DNA from: Bradyrhizobium barranii subsp. apii
GTDB lineage: Bacteria > Pseudomonadota > Alphaproteobacteria > Rhizobiales > Xanthobacteraceae
Assembly (NCBI RefSeq): GCF_011516635.5
Contig: NZ_CP096256.1
Span: forward strand, 372,001 to 436,000
DNA: 64,000 bases
Direction: 5' to 3'
Positions 1 through 7,410 of the stretch are shown here, in pieces. The position numbers and the translations under genes were made by a program. The notes under the pieces are model-generated. The model worked only from the letters and a program-made list of their open reading frames with translations, had not been told where the DNA came from and searched no databases. Every line of letters begins with the position of its first letter. The stretch's first letter is position 1.

Positions 1-110
1 GAACCACCGGTGGTATCGCTGCCGTGTCCGCCAGCTGCTTCGTCCACGGCCGGGGCAGCGGCTTGCAATTGCCGTTTGGTACTGCGACTTTTGGCCGATG
101 CTTTCGCCAT
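1..110 (-). CDS. N-terminal 36 residues of an unidentified protein (runs off window)
   Basis: The ATG at 110 lies two bases beyond the TGA of the upstream gene (112-411), a spacing typical of translational coupling. A GAGG-like stretch about a dozen bases upstream, inside the preceding gene, could serve as ribosome binding site. The visible product starts MAKASAKSRSTKR and is rich in Lys, Arg, Ala and Gly. I do not recognise it and the rest lies outside the window. Its value is that it shows the minus-strand operon continuing past the left edge. Confidence 0.45.
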   Translation of the reverse strand, partial: MAKASAKSRSTKRQLQAAAPAVDEAAGGHGSDTTGG

Positions 111-111
111 A

Positions 112-411
112 TCAGATTTCAATCCTCACCATCGGCAAGTCCTCGCGCGCTGGAGCAGGAGCAAGCTTGGCAACGACCTGCGACGCAATCGCCGATGCCG
201 TTCGCGAAAATGCGCTGGTAGGTCTCGTGCCACCTCGCCGACCAACAGCCGGCGTTGCCACGAGCGCCGCGGCAATCTCACTGGCCATGGACGCCGAGTC
301 GTGGCGACGCGGCGGCCCCCTCCGCCTGTGTTGGGAGCCGCGCGAAGCCTTCGAGCGACGCAACTCCGCGACCACTGCGCTCGCGATGAGATCGATATCA
401 TAGCGCGGCAT
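112..411 (-). CDS. Small AS-motif repeat protein A (99 aa), function unknown
   Basis: The start at 411 has a strong AGGAGG site six bases upstream. The product carries three copies of a short motif of the form [I/M]AS-x-[V/I]-x-x-x-L: LIASAVVAEL at residues 8-17, MASEIAAAL at 42-50 and AIASQVVAKL at 74-83, separated by Arg-rich linkers. The same motif recurs in two other small proteins of this operon (1468-2124 and 2245-2646), so the three form a local family. No signal peptide, membrane segment or catalytic motif is visible. The repeats could be short amphipathic helices, which is inference. I do not recognise the family. Position within the deazapurine operon suggests a role with that pathway. 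Confidence 0.65.
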   Translation of the reverse strand: MPRYDIDLIASAVVAELRRSKASRGSQHRRRGPPRRHDSASMASEIAAALVATPAVGRRGGTRPTSAFSRTASAIASQVVAKLAPAPAREDLPMVRIEI

Positions 412-559
412 GACGGCCCTCCTAACTTTAGGGCGCTACCTAACATCCATACACCTAAAGATTGAATGTATCACAGGTTATGCCCCTCCTCAAGGTGTGC
501 ATCATGAGCCGGGTCAGCCATCGCGCCCGATTAGCCCACGCTCCGGCGATCAATCGCTG

Positions 560-1324
560 TTACGACAGCCCCATCGCCGCTAGGATCACGGCGAGTGCCC
601 GCTGAGGTGGCCCGGAGTTATCAACCATCACGACATTGTCTTCGCGTTCCGCCAGCGCCTTGAGCGCTGCACGCATGCGATGGAGGTGGCTGCGCAGGCC
701 TGCTTCGCGCGCGGGCGACACCTGACGCGCGGACGGATCGCGCTCAAGCATCGGCTGGCCAAGGCCATCGACGATCCGGGAGCCGGCTTCGAAGTAGGTG
801 ATCGTCCGATGCGACGACAGGATGCGCTGACAGCACAAATCGGGATCACAATCGATAAAAAATAGAATGCTCGGACGCGGCAGATTGGCCGCAAGCGGTT
901 CCATGAAATCGGTCGACATACCCTCGAGCAGTCCGCGCACCTTGAGGGTGAGAATGTAACGATCGACCAGCACGCGAACGTCACTGTTCAAGTCGGCGCG
1001 CGCCTGAGTTGCTTGTTCATAGAGGCTTACCCAGTTGAGCAGGTTGAACGTCATCGGATTCGAATTGAGCCATTTCGCCCGTTCGAGCGCGTGTGCGGTA
1101 ACGTCCGAACGACCGAGCTTCATGACACGGGTGGCCACCTCCCGGGCACGACAGGCCGCGATCACCTCGGCAATCAAGCTGGATTTTCCAGCACCATCGA
1201 CACCTTCGAACGCAAAGAAATTGTTGGGCCGGAGCAGTGCCGGCTCGAGCAGATTAATCGGCGGTTGTTTCGGATAGACTTCGGGGATGTCGCCCTGCGA
1301 TGGTGTATCGTCGGAAAATTGCAT
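560..1324 (-). CDS. Thymidylate-kinase-like P-loop nucleotide kinase
   Basis: The 254-residue product has a Walker A loop GVDGAGKS at residues 41-48 preceded by FFAFE, and a later VLVDRY segment matching the DR(Y/F) motif of the dTMP kinase family. That family transfers phosphate from ATP to a nucleoside monophosphate. I chose the ATG at 1324 because GAGGACGAAGG lies just upstream; an in-frame TTG at 1348 is also possible. The protein is longer than a housekeeping Tmk (about 210 residues), with a 35-residue N-terminal extension. Sitting beside deazapurine genes, it may phosphorylate a deazapurine nucleotide or protect against one, but the substrate is not readable from sequence. Deoxynucleotide kinase is an alternative. 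Confidence 0.75.
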   Translation of the reverse strand: MQFSDDTPSQGDIPEVYPKQPPINLLEPALLRPNNFFAFEGVDGAGKSSLIAEVIAACRAREVATRVMKLGRSDVTAHALERAKWLNSNPMTFNLLNWVSLYEQATQARADLNSDVRVLVDRYILTLKVRGLLEGMSTDFMEPLAANLPRPSILFFIDCDPDLCCQRILSSHRTITYFEAGSRIVDGLGQPMLERDPSARQVSPAREAGLRSHLHRMRAALKALAEREDNVVMVDNSGPPQRALAVILAAMGLS

Positions 1325-1467
1325 GGAGCCTTCGTCCTCGGAATTCAAGCCGCGCTGCGACAGTCGCTGGCGATCCGATCGTCACGACCGAGCTGGTCCC
1401 GGCCGACGGCGTGCCGGCGGTCAAGAGCCAGGCTCCATATTACCTCATCGCTCTCGACGCGCGAGCG

Positions 1468-2124
1468 TTACGATTGCTTGGCCACCGAAGCCGACTTCTC
1501 CCCGGACGCGGACTTCACATCTTCGCTGGGCTTCGCCGCAACCGCCTGCTGAGCCGCCTCGACTGCTTTGGCGCGCTGCCGTGTCACCGCATCGACGACA
1601 GCAGCGACGATCCGGTTCCGAAAGTCGATCGCGCCCGCTGCGGAACCCTGAAGGCGCGGCGACGCAAGCCGCGAGGCGATCTGGCTTGCAAGCACGTCGA
1701 CATGGTCGATGCCCTTGCTCTTACGCGCGTCGAGCTTTGCAATCACGGCCTCGGCAACCTTGGCGACATCCACCGCCGCGAAATCGCTGCCGAAGTCCGA
1801 CCGCGTTTCGGGAATCCGCGATGCGACCTGACGAGCGACTCGGCTTGCGATCTGGGTTCCTGCCAACGTTTTCGACGCCGCCGAAGCGGCGTTGGGCCGT
1901 GCATCGGCCGGACCGCCAGGCTGGCCCAACCGCTGCGCGACCGCGCTCGCGACCGCGCCCGCAAGCCGGTTCGGCCGCGCCGATTTCCGTGCGCCCGGCG
2001 CATTGAGACGACCAGCGACGGCACTGGCCACAGCTCCGGCAAGACCTATCGCCCGTTTGCGCGGGCGTCGCTTGGAGGCGATCCGTGCGAGTACGGCGCG
2101 CGCCAGACTATCAACTTGGCTCAT
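1468..2124 (-). CDS. AS-motif repeat protein B (218 aa), function unknown
   Basis: The start at 2124 is set by CAGGAGAG a few bases upstream; a longer in-frame reading lacks such a site. The product is Ala/Arg-rich and repetitive. Related motifs occur at residues 30-40 (GAVASAVAGRL), 56-66 (GAVASAVAQRL), 92-104, 122-131, 144-153 and 171-180. The first two copies are nearly identical and are followed by similar linkers, a sign of internal duplication; later copies are more diverged. The tail (about 185-218) is Lys/Ser/Ala-rich and probably disordered. No transmembrane helix or catalytic motif is seen. It belongs with the proteins at 112-411 and 2245-2646. Function unknown. Confidence 0.7.
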   Translation of the reverse strand: MSQVDSLARAVLARIASKRRPRKRAIGLAGAVASAVAGRLNAPGARKSARPNRLAGAVASAVAQRLGQPGGPADARPNAASAASKTLAGTQIASRVARQVASRIPETRSDFGSDFAAVDVAKVAEAVIAKLDARKSKGIDHVDVLASQIASRLASPRLQGSAAGAIDFRNRIVAAVVDAVTRQRAKAVEAAQQAVAAKPSEDVKSASGEKSASVAKQS

Positions 2125-2244
2125 AGTGCTCTCCTGGTTTGTGCTACCGATGACGAGACCGCCTGCGGTCACGATCGGCCGATGGAAATAGGGCAACGCT
2201 CCAGGCGCCGCGGTACGGCTGCGCCTGGAATCGGATGTGCGAAT

Positions 2245-2646
2245 CTACTGGCGACGTTTCCCTCGCGCCGCCAGACGGCGTGCGACAGCACTGGCGACCG
2301 CCGCCGCCAGGGACTTGCGCTTCGGCCGGCGCGACCGTACCGCCAGCGTTTGGTTGACCGCGCTTGCAATTACTGCGGGCGGGACGCCGCTGGGACCGCG
2401 TGCCGCAGGATGCGATAGCCGTCCGCGCCGCTTCGCGGCGCCGGTTCGTTTTGATGCGAGGCGTGCCGCGACCGCCGACGCGATGGCGGCCGGTGCCGGC
2501 CGACCTTTGCCCGATAGTGCCAGACGGCGTGCGACAGCACTGGCGACGGCAACCTCAAGAGGCGGACGTCCGCGACGAAGTACCTTGCGCTTTGCTTTGA
2601 GGCGACGAACGACTGCGCTCGCCATGGCGTTGACTTTGCGACTCAT
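2245..2646 (-). CDS. AS-motif repeat protein C (133 aa, five repeats), function unknown
   Basis: The ATG overlaps the stop of the upstream gene by four bases (ATGA) and is preceded by GGAGAG, so the two are translationally coupled. Five motif copies are visible: NAMASAVVRRL (6-16), VAVASAVARRL (32-42), AAIASAVAARL (53-63), AVIASAVNQTL (91-101) and AAVASAVARRL (115-125). Spacing is about 21-38 residues with very basic linkers (RRGRPP, SKRTGAAKRR, RSRRPKRK). The protein is strongly cationic. It could bind nucleic acid, serve as a scaffold, or be a precursor that is modified at each repeat; sequence alone does not decide. It is the cleanest example of the motif family in this operon. Confidence 0.7.
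   Translation of the reverse strand: MSRKVNAMASAVVRRLKAKRKVLRRGRPPLEVAVASAVARRLALSGKGRPAPAAIASAVAARLASKRTGAAKRRGRLSHPAARGPSGVPPAVIASAVNQTLAVRSRRPKRKSLAAAVASAVARRLAARGKRRQ
2271..2547. repeat. 28-bp direct repeat inside repeat protein C gene
   Basis: An identical 28-base sequence occurs at 2271-2298 and 2520-2547 and encodes the VASAVARRL core of two motif copies. Identity at the DNA level, beyond the protein motif, points to recent duplication or gene conversion between repeats. Confidence 0.8.
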
Positions 2647-3446
2647 TTGCGCTCTCCATCATTACGACCGGCCCCGGAATTGGTGACCGGTCGGATTGTC
2701 GTGGCTTGCAACAAGATTTCCCTAGCGCGCGAAGCCAACCATCCGCCAAGTTCGTTCCGCGCAACCAGCGACGACGGCCCGTGCACGAGAATCGGCACGC
2801 CCGCGTGGCGGCGCAGACGTTCCAGGAAATCGATGATGTCGGCCGCCGCAAGCGGCGCGGCATAGGTCGCGAACGCGGCCTCACCGCGCCGGCCGAATGC
2901 CCACAGCACGACGTTGTCGGCGCGTGCCATCCATGCCGCATGCACAAGGTCACCGGAAGCGACCTCGTAGAGGCTACGTCCCGCCGCACGCCGAGTCATG
3001 CCATTCCGAGATCGCTCCGAATTGCCAGCGCCATTCGCTGCCGGCGGGGCAAACCCCCAGTCTCGCACGTGACGCATCACGGTCCACCGCGACATTTCGC
3101 TCTTGCAGGTGCGAAACGCTAAGGCCTGCACGCTGCGCCACGTCCATAGCGCATCATCGAGGCCAAGATCGTCGGGCAAACGGGTGCCCACCGCTAGCCG
3201 CACGGCCTCCAGTCCGCGCGGAGCGCGTGATCGCGTTGGCCGGCCGGCCGGCCGCGCCATCAGTTCCGCCACACCCCCAGTTCGAAACCGCATCGCCCAG
3301 TTGCTGACCGAGGCGCAGCTTGTCCCCAGTATCGCCGCGACCTGGGATTGCGACAGTCCGCGACCGAGCGCCCGAACCGCACGGATGCGGCGGACCTCCC
3401 TCTGCGCAGGTGTAAGGCGCTGCACAGGTATATGACGATCCATCAT
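2643..3446 (-). CDS. IS630-transposase-derived helix-turn-helix protein, probably catalytically dead
   Basis: Residues about 10-60 form a helix-turn-helix (QREVRRIRAV, LSQSQVAAILGTS). A second winged-helix segment follows (LWTWRSVQAL and SRWTVMRHVRDWGF), the usual N-terminal layout of IS630/Tc1-type transposases. The remainder keeps some of the fold (VLWAFGRRGEA), but where the family has a VDNASIH-type acidic motif this protein reads VHGPSSL, and no convincing DDE triad is visible. No inverted repeats flank it and it is coupled to the next gene by an ATGA overlap. I infer a domesticated transposase used as a DNA-binding protein, perhaps the local regulator. The ATG at 3446 was chosen over a TTG at 3455; the ribosome binding site is weak either way. 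Confidence 0.6.
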   Translation of the reverse strand: MMDRHIPVQRLTPAQREVRRIRAVRALGRGLSQSQVAAILGTSCASVSNWAMRFRTGGVAELMARPAGRPTRSRAPRGLEAVRLAVGTRLPDDLGLDDALWTWRSVQALAFRTCKSEMSRWTVMRHVRDWGFAPPAANGAGNSERSRNGMTRRAAGRSLYEVASGDLVHAAWMARADNVVLWAFGRRGEAAFATYAAPLAAADIIDFLERLRRHAGVPILVHGPSSLVARNELGGWLASRAREILLQATTIRPVTNSGAGRNDGERK

Positions 3447-3564
3447 ACAACCCAAGATGACATAAATCGCACCGGTTTCAAGTCATTTCTGCACCAATAA
3501 TTTCACTTATTTTTGCACAGGTCGGCAACGTCTTTCCGACGTTTCCACACGATACCGAGCGATG

Positions 3565-4269
3565 TCAGGCAACTCCGATCAGCTTGTGGACCTGGAGGCA
3601 CAGCCGATACCCGAAAGTCATCGCCACCTGCGTGCAGGCGTGGAGATTACGGGCATTGTCACGGGCGTTGCCGTCGTCCCGCGGCATCACGAAGACGGGG
3701 ACGCCGGCTGGTGGGCGAAACAGCCGCGTGACTTGCCCAGCCTTTTGTGTCGATGCACAAGGCAGCCCGTCGTCGGGATCGATGTCACCGGCACCAATCA
3801 CATATTTGAAGGCGCTGACGCGCGGTACAATCCGGCTATGCAGATGCTTGGTCTTAGGACTGCATACGATGGTGATTCCGGGATCGTCGGGAAGGTCGAC
3901 CCACAACGTGCCGGCGGTCTCGACTTGCACTCGAAGTTGACGAGCCCGGAGCTCTCTGACCAACGGAGCGACGTTCTGGCGCAGCGGCTCGCCGCCGGTA
4001 AGGACAATGAGATCGGCGAAACGCGGACGCTCGCGGTCGATGCGCGCGAGCAGTTCGTCAAGCGACGGTCGCCACGACGACGACTCGAAATCGGTATCGC
4101 ACCAGAAACACTTCAAGTTGCAGCCGGCAGTGCGCACGAACACCGATGGCTCACCCGCGAATGGCCCTTCGCCTTGCAGCGTATAGAAGACTTCCTGGAT
4201 CCACAGGCTGTCGCCGTCGCCAACCTCCTGTCGTCGGGCGGGATTTGTGCCGTACACGGTGACCTCCAT
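3565..4269 (-). CDS. queE: 7-carboxy-7-deazaguanine synthase (radical SAM)
   Basis: This enzyme converts 6-carboxy-5,6,7,8-tetrahydropterin to 7-carboxy-7-deazaguanine (CDG) using S-adenosylmethionine and a [4Fe-4S] cluster. The cluster motif is C50-x3-C54-x2-C57 (CNLKCFWC). A QEVFYTLQGEGPFAG segment precedes it and LTGGEPL follows, all hallmarks of QueE. At 234 residues it has a normal length for the family. It lies 49 bases after the UbiD-like gene on the same strand. No QueC, which would turn CDG into preQ0, is encoded in the window. That suggests CDG itself is the branch-point substrate for the neighbouring phosphoribosyltransferase. Confidence 0.93.
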   Translation of the reverse strand: MEVTVYGTNPARRQEVGDGDSLWIQEVFYTLQGEGPFAGEPSVFVRTAGCNLKCFWCDTDFESSSWRPSLDELLARIDRERPRFADLIVLTGGEPLRQNVAPLVRELRARQLRVQVETAGTLWVDLPDDPGITIVCSPKTKHLHSRIVPRVSAFKYVIGAGDIDPDDGLPCASTQKAGQVTRLFRPPAGVPVFVMPRDDGNARDNARNLHACTQVAMTFGYRLCLQVHKLIGVA

Positions 4270-4318
4270 ACCCCGGCGATGAACGACCTCACCGACCCAT
4301 CCGGATCCGGCGCTTCCG

Positions 4319-5506
4319 CTAATACTCTACCCAGTCATACGCAACCGATCGATCGCAGACGATGCCGACGCGTTCACCCTCACGCCGGCCGTGCCGGATG
4401 TGCGGCGCCAAACGACTATGAAGAGGAAAGATGGCCAATTCACCGAGCAGGTTTTCTCCGGCCTCACTGACCACGAACATCTTGCACCGCTGATCGAACG
4501 CCATCGCCGCATCCAGCAGATCGACCGACGGCTGTGGGGTCCGGATCAGGGACAGGAACTCGCCCTTGGCGGTTAGCGGATAGGTGATCGAATCGACGAC
4601 GAAACCAAGCGACGTTAGATGCGCAAACAGTAGCATCTCATTCTGCAGCGACATCAGGGTCAGCCCGCTCTCCTTGCCGCAGAATAGGCCAAGACAGGAC
4701 GGTTCATCGCGAACCTTGATCTGTTCGACCTCAATCACTGGGCTCAGCGTCGGCGCGCAGTAATAGCCCTTAAACTCGCCAAATGGCGCCTCCGTCTCGC
4801 GCCGGCTGGTTACAACGCCGCGGATCACGATCTCGGATTCAGTCGGCGCCGGAGGATAGTTGGTACGGTCGAGGTCCAGCGCATGGCCCCCAAGCCGCGC
4901 CGCCGCCTCAAAGCTGTCGAGGTCCACCGGTAGTTTGGCGGCGGCAGCCAGGTAGCAGGCGAGCGGTCCACCATTGAACAGCGTGATCGGTACCGCACTG
5001 GCCCGCTTCAATCCATCGTTGACTATCCGGTGACCGTCAGTCCGGGCATCCATGAAGATCACGAGCTTCCTCGGCCCAGCGACATACGCGCGGTAGAAGC
5101 CGAGATTCCAGGTGCCGTCCTCACTCTCCAGACAACCGATGAAGGACGTAAGATAGCGACCCTTGTCGCGTGGCTGGTGATGCAACAACGGAAGTGTATC
5201 GAGACTCGCCCGCAAATTGACCGCGAGGCTTGGACTACGCATGACCACGCCAGTGCCACTGAGACGCTGCGTCAACGTCGCGAGGCTGGCCTTCGCAGGG
5301 ACATCGAGGCTGCGGAGCAAGATTTCGCGCTTCAGCAGATTCATCACGAGGCGGAAACCGGGGCAGCCGAGAATGTCGTTGAACTGAAAAGTCGGATAGA
5401 AGCCGTGTCGGTTGATCCAGTCGCTGACGAACGAAGTGACCCCCAGCACCGGGTCAATCGGCCGATCAACCATCATCACGCGGGCGTATGTCAGTGCTTC
5501 ACGCAT
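4319..5506 (-). CDS. UbiD-family prenyl-FMN-dependent decarboxylase
   Basis: The 395-residue product shows the UbiD-family cofactor segment N134-x4-R139 (WNLGFYRA) and the signature TEAPFGEFKGYY. E239 and E244 have the five-residue spacing of the paired catalytic glutamates in Fdc1 and UbiD. Family members use prenylated FMN, supplied by UbiX, for reversible decarboxylation of unsaturated or aromatic acids. No ubiX is present here, so the cofactor must come from elsewhere. The ATG at 5506 overlaps the end of the phosphoribosyltransferase gene by eight bases, indicating coupling. In context it is the obvious candidate to remove the 7-carboxylate from a CDG-derived nucleotide, giving an unsubstituted 7-deazapurine; this is inference. 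A ubiquinone-pathway role is unlikely given the neighbours. Confidence 0.85.
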   Translation of the reverse strand: MREALTYARVMMVDRPIDPVLGVTSFVSDWINRHGFYPTFQFNDILGCPGFRLVMNLLKREILLRSLDVPAKASLATLTQRLSGTGVVMRSPSLAVNLRASLDTLPLLHHQPRDKGRYLTSFIGCLESEDGTWNLGFYRAYVAGPRKLVIFMDARTDGHRIVNDGLKRASAVPITLFNGGPLACYLAAAAKLPVDLDSFEAAARLGGHALDLDRTNYPPAPTESEIVIRGVVTSRRETEAPFGEFKGYYCAPTLSPVIEVEQIKVRDEPSCLGLFCGKESGLTLMSLQNEMLLFAHLTSLGFVVDSITYPLTAKGEFLSLIRTPQPSVDLLDAAMAFDQRCKMFVVSEAGENLLGELAIFPLHSRLAPHIRHGRREGERVGIVCDRSVAYDWVEY

Positions 5507-6032
5507 GGGACAAGTCGTCCTTCCCTTCCCAGGGGAACACAACCCAGCCGTGGACGACACAGCCGTATATATCGACTACACTGCGCGGTGTGCGGGCGCC
5601 GAGATTGCGCTGGTTGACGACCAGAGTTGCAGTAACCGGCTCGGCCCCGACATCGCGTAGTGCAGCTACTGCCATCGGCATCGTCATCGCGTGACCGACG
5701 ATGTCGTCGATCAGCAGCACCCGGCGTCCGGCAACGGCACCCCGGTTGGAAATGCCGTGCCACACCGGAGCGGACTTTGAAGCATCGATGGCGTCAGAAG
5801 TCGTGCGCGCGATTTCGATGACGGAAAATGGACGCACGCCGATTCTGTGCGACAGCATGACTGCGGGAACCAGGCCGGAGCGCGCGATCCCAACAATGGC
5901 CTCAACTTTCTGCGCAGCAACACGTTCAGCGATCAATTCGACAAGGGCATCTATCTCGGCCCAGCCGAACATGTGAATGGCGGCGGTTGCGGCGCCTCCT
6001 TCCGGAGGCACAGAGCTGGCTATGCTAGTCAC
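5499..6032 (-). CDS. Phosphoribosyltransferase with atypical PRPP loop, candidate CDG ribophosphorylase
   Basis: The 177-residue product has the type I phosphoribosyltransferase fold pattern: VGIARSGLVPA (PRPP pyrophosphate loop region, about 48-57), then RRVLLIDDIVGHAMTM (about 103-118), and a C-terminal HGWVVFPWE resembling xanthine-guanine phosphoribosyltransferases. The acidic pair D109-D110 is present, but the usual D-D-x-x-x-T-G-x-T loop reads DDIVGHAMT, lacking the T-G. In tubercidin biosynthesis TubE is reported to join PRPP and CDG; this protein sits between a GMP-reductase-like gene (ATGA overlap at its start) and the UbiD-like gene, so it is the natural counterpart. A salvage purine phosphoribosyltransferase is the alternative. 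Confidence 0.8.
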   Translation of the reverse strand: MTSIASSVPPEGGAATAAIHMFGWAEIDALVELIAERVAAQKVEAIVGIARSGLVPAVMLSHRIGVRPFSVIEIARTTSDAIDASKSAPVWHGISNRGAVAGRRVLLIDDIVGHAMTMPMAVAALRDVGAEPVTATLVVNQRNLGARTPRSVVDIYGCVVHGWVVFPWEGKDDLSHA

Positions 6033-7213
6033 GACGACCGTTCCAGCCGGTTGGCTGGAGCGACGAACATCGCTGCATAGTTCGGATGGTGCGCCGGCGT
6101 ATGATCCTGCACGTGCGGACGCCCTTCGTAATTGCCGCTGGCCGTTACCCGGATGAAGCGGGCCTTCTGCTGAAGTTCCGCGATCGTCAGGCTCCCCCCA
6201 TAGCTCAACCCAGAGCGCACACCGCCGAGATGCTGTCGCAACACATCGGAAAGCAGCCCGGCATAGTCAAAGGTCGCTTCCACCCCTTCGGGAACATAGT
6301 TCTTGAATTCCTCCTCGCTCACTTCACCTCCCTCGAGCCGCTTGAGCGTGAGCCCTACGCCAAGTGAAACGAAGCCGTTGGTGATCTTGTAACGACGTCC
6401 GTCGCGCTCGATCGGAATCGCGGCGCTTTCCTCGGTACCAGCCAACAACTTGCCCAGCATCACCGAAGCAGCACCGGCCGCGAGCGCCTTGACGATGTCG
6501 CCGGAGGTACGGATGCCGCCATCGGCGATCACCGACACGCCGCGGAGCTTCGCCTCGCGTGCGCATTCAAGGATCGCGGAGAGTTGCGGCACCCCGGCTC
6601 CGGTAACGATCCGGGTCGAGCAGACGCTGCCGGGACCAATGCCGACCTTCACGGCGCTGGCCCCAGCCTCGACCAGATCGCGCACGCCTTCGGCCGTCGC
6701 GACATTGCCGGCGATAAGATCGACGTGCGGATGCGCGGATTTGAGCGCTTGGACAGTATCGATGACATAGTCGGCATGGCCGTGCGCGACATCGACGACC
6801 AGCACGTCGGCGCCAGCCTCGATCAGCATTGCGGCCCGGGCGAGCGTGTCGCTCTTAACGCCGACGGCTGCGCCGACGCGTAGCCGTCCTTGTGCATCCC
6901 GCGTCGCGCGCGGAGATATAGCAGGGTCGACCACCGCAGCCTTGGTACGGCGTACCTCTTCGGCCTGAGTGTGTGAGGTCGTCATACGATGAATGATGCC
7001 GATGCCACCCTCCGCCGCCAGAGCGACGGCGAGCCGAGACTCCGTGCACCACGGTGTGTTGGCTGAGACGATTGGAATCGCCAACGCAATTCGCGGAGTC
7101 AGCCGCGTCGAGAGGTCGACAATGGTCCGCGACGTCGCACGTGTGCGGTTTGGAACCAGAAGCACATCGTCGAACGCATATCCTTGCGGAATGCCATCGT
7201 TGAAACTGTTCAT
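6029..7213 (-). CDS. IMPDH/GMP-reductase-family oxidoreductase, candidate reductive deaminase
   Basis: The 394-residue TIM-barrel protein belongs to the IMP dehydrogenase/GMP reductase family. It begins GYAFDDVLLVPN and has the catalytic loop GIGPGSVCSTRIVTG with the nucleophilic Cys at 198. Glycine-rich phosphate-binding segments ADGGIRTSGDIVKAL and MLGKLLAGT follow. No CBS domains interrupt the barrel. GMP reductase performs NADPH-dependent reductive deamination of GMP to IMP; TubD is the reported equivalent in tubercidin synthesis. The four-base overlap with the phosphoribosyltransferase supports a joint pathway. The segment VSANTPWCTES differs from the usual SAMDTVTE of IMPDH, so substrate change is plausible. 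A duplicate housekeeping GuaB is less likely here. Confidence 0.85.
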   Translation of the reverse strand: MNSFNDGIPQGYAFDDVLLVPNRTRATSRTIVDLSTRLTPRIALAIPIVSANTPWCTESRLAVALAAEGGIGIIHRMTTSHTQAEEVRRTKAAVVDPAISPRATRDAQGRLRVGAAVGVKSDTLARAAMLIEAGADVLVVDVAHGHADYVIDTVQALKSAHPHVDLIAGNVATAEGVRDLVEAGASAVKVGIGPGSVCSTRIVTGAGVPQLSAILECAREAKLRGVSVIADGGIRTSGDIVKALAAGAASVMLGKLLAGTEESAAIPIERDGRRYKITNGFVSLGVGLTLKRLEGGEVSEEEFKNYVPEGVEATFDYAGLLSDVLRQHLGGVRSGLSYGGSLTIAELQQKARFIRVTASGNYEGRPHVQDHTPAHHPNYAAMFVAPANRLERSS

Positions 7214-7410
7214 GGGCGATCTCTGAATTCTGCAAGGACAAAGCAGGTTTCAATCGCGCCAGCGGCGAGGCTCACGATCGCAACCTCAAAATCATCGCTA
7301 TCCATCAGTATATCTTAGATTGCGTTTTTTTGCAAATGGATATCTGATGGTTTTGCGACGGACACTCCGTCGAACGTGGTTACGTAAGAGGCCAACGCAA
7401 GGAGTGCAGG
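7214..7410. promoter_or_regulatory. Divergent intergenic region between the two arms of the nucleoside cluster
   Basis: This is the only substantial spacer (197 bases) in the cluster and lies between divergent start codons, so promoters for both arms must lie in or near it. It is locally AT-rich around 7300-7345, with a short inverted TTGC/GCAA pair around a T-run near 7320. I cannot assign -35/-10 boxes with confidence. Both arms could share one control point here. Confidence 0.45.
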
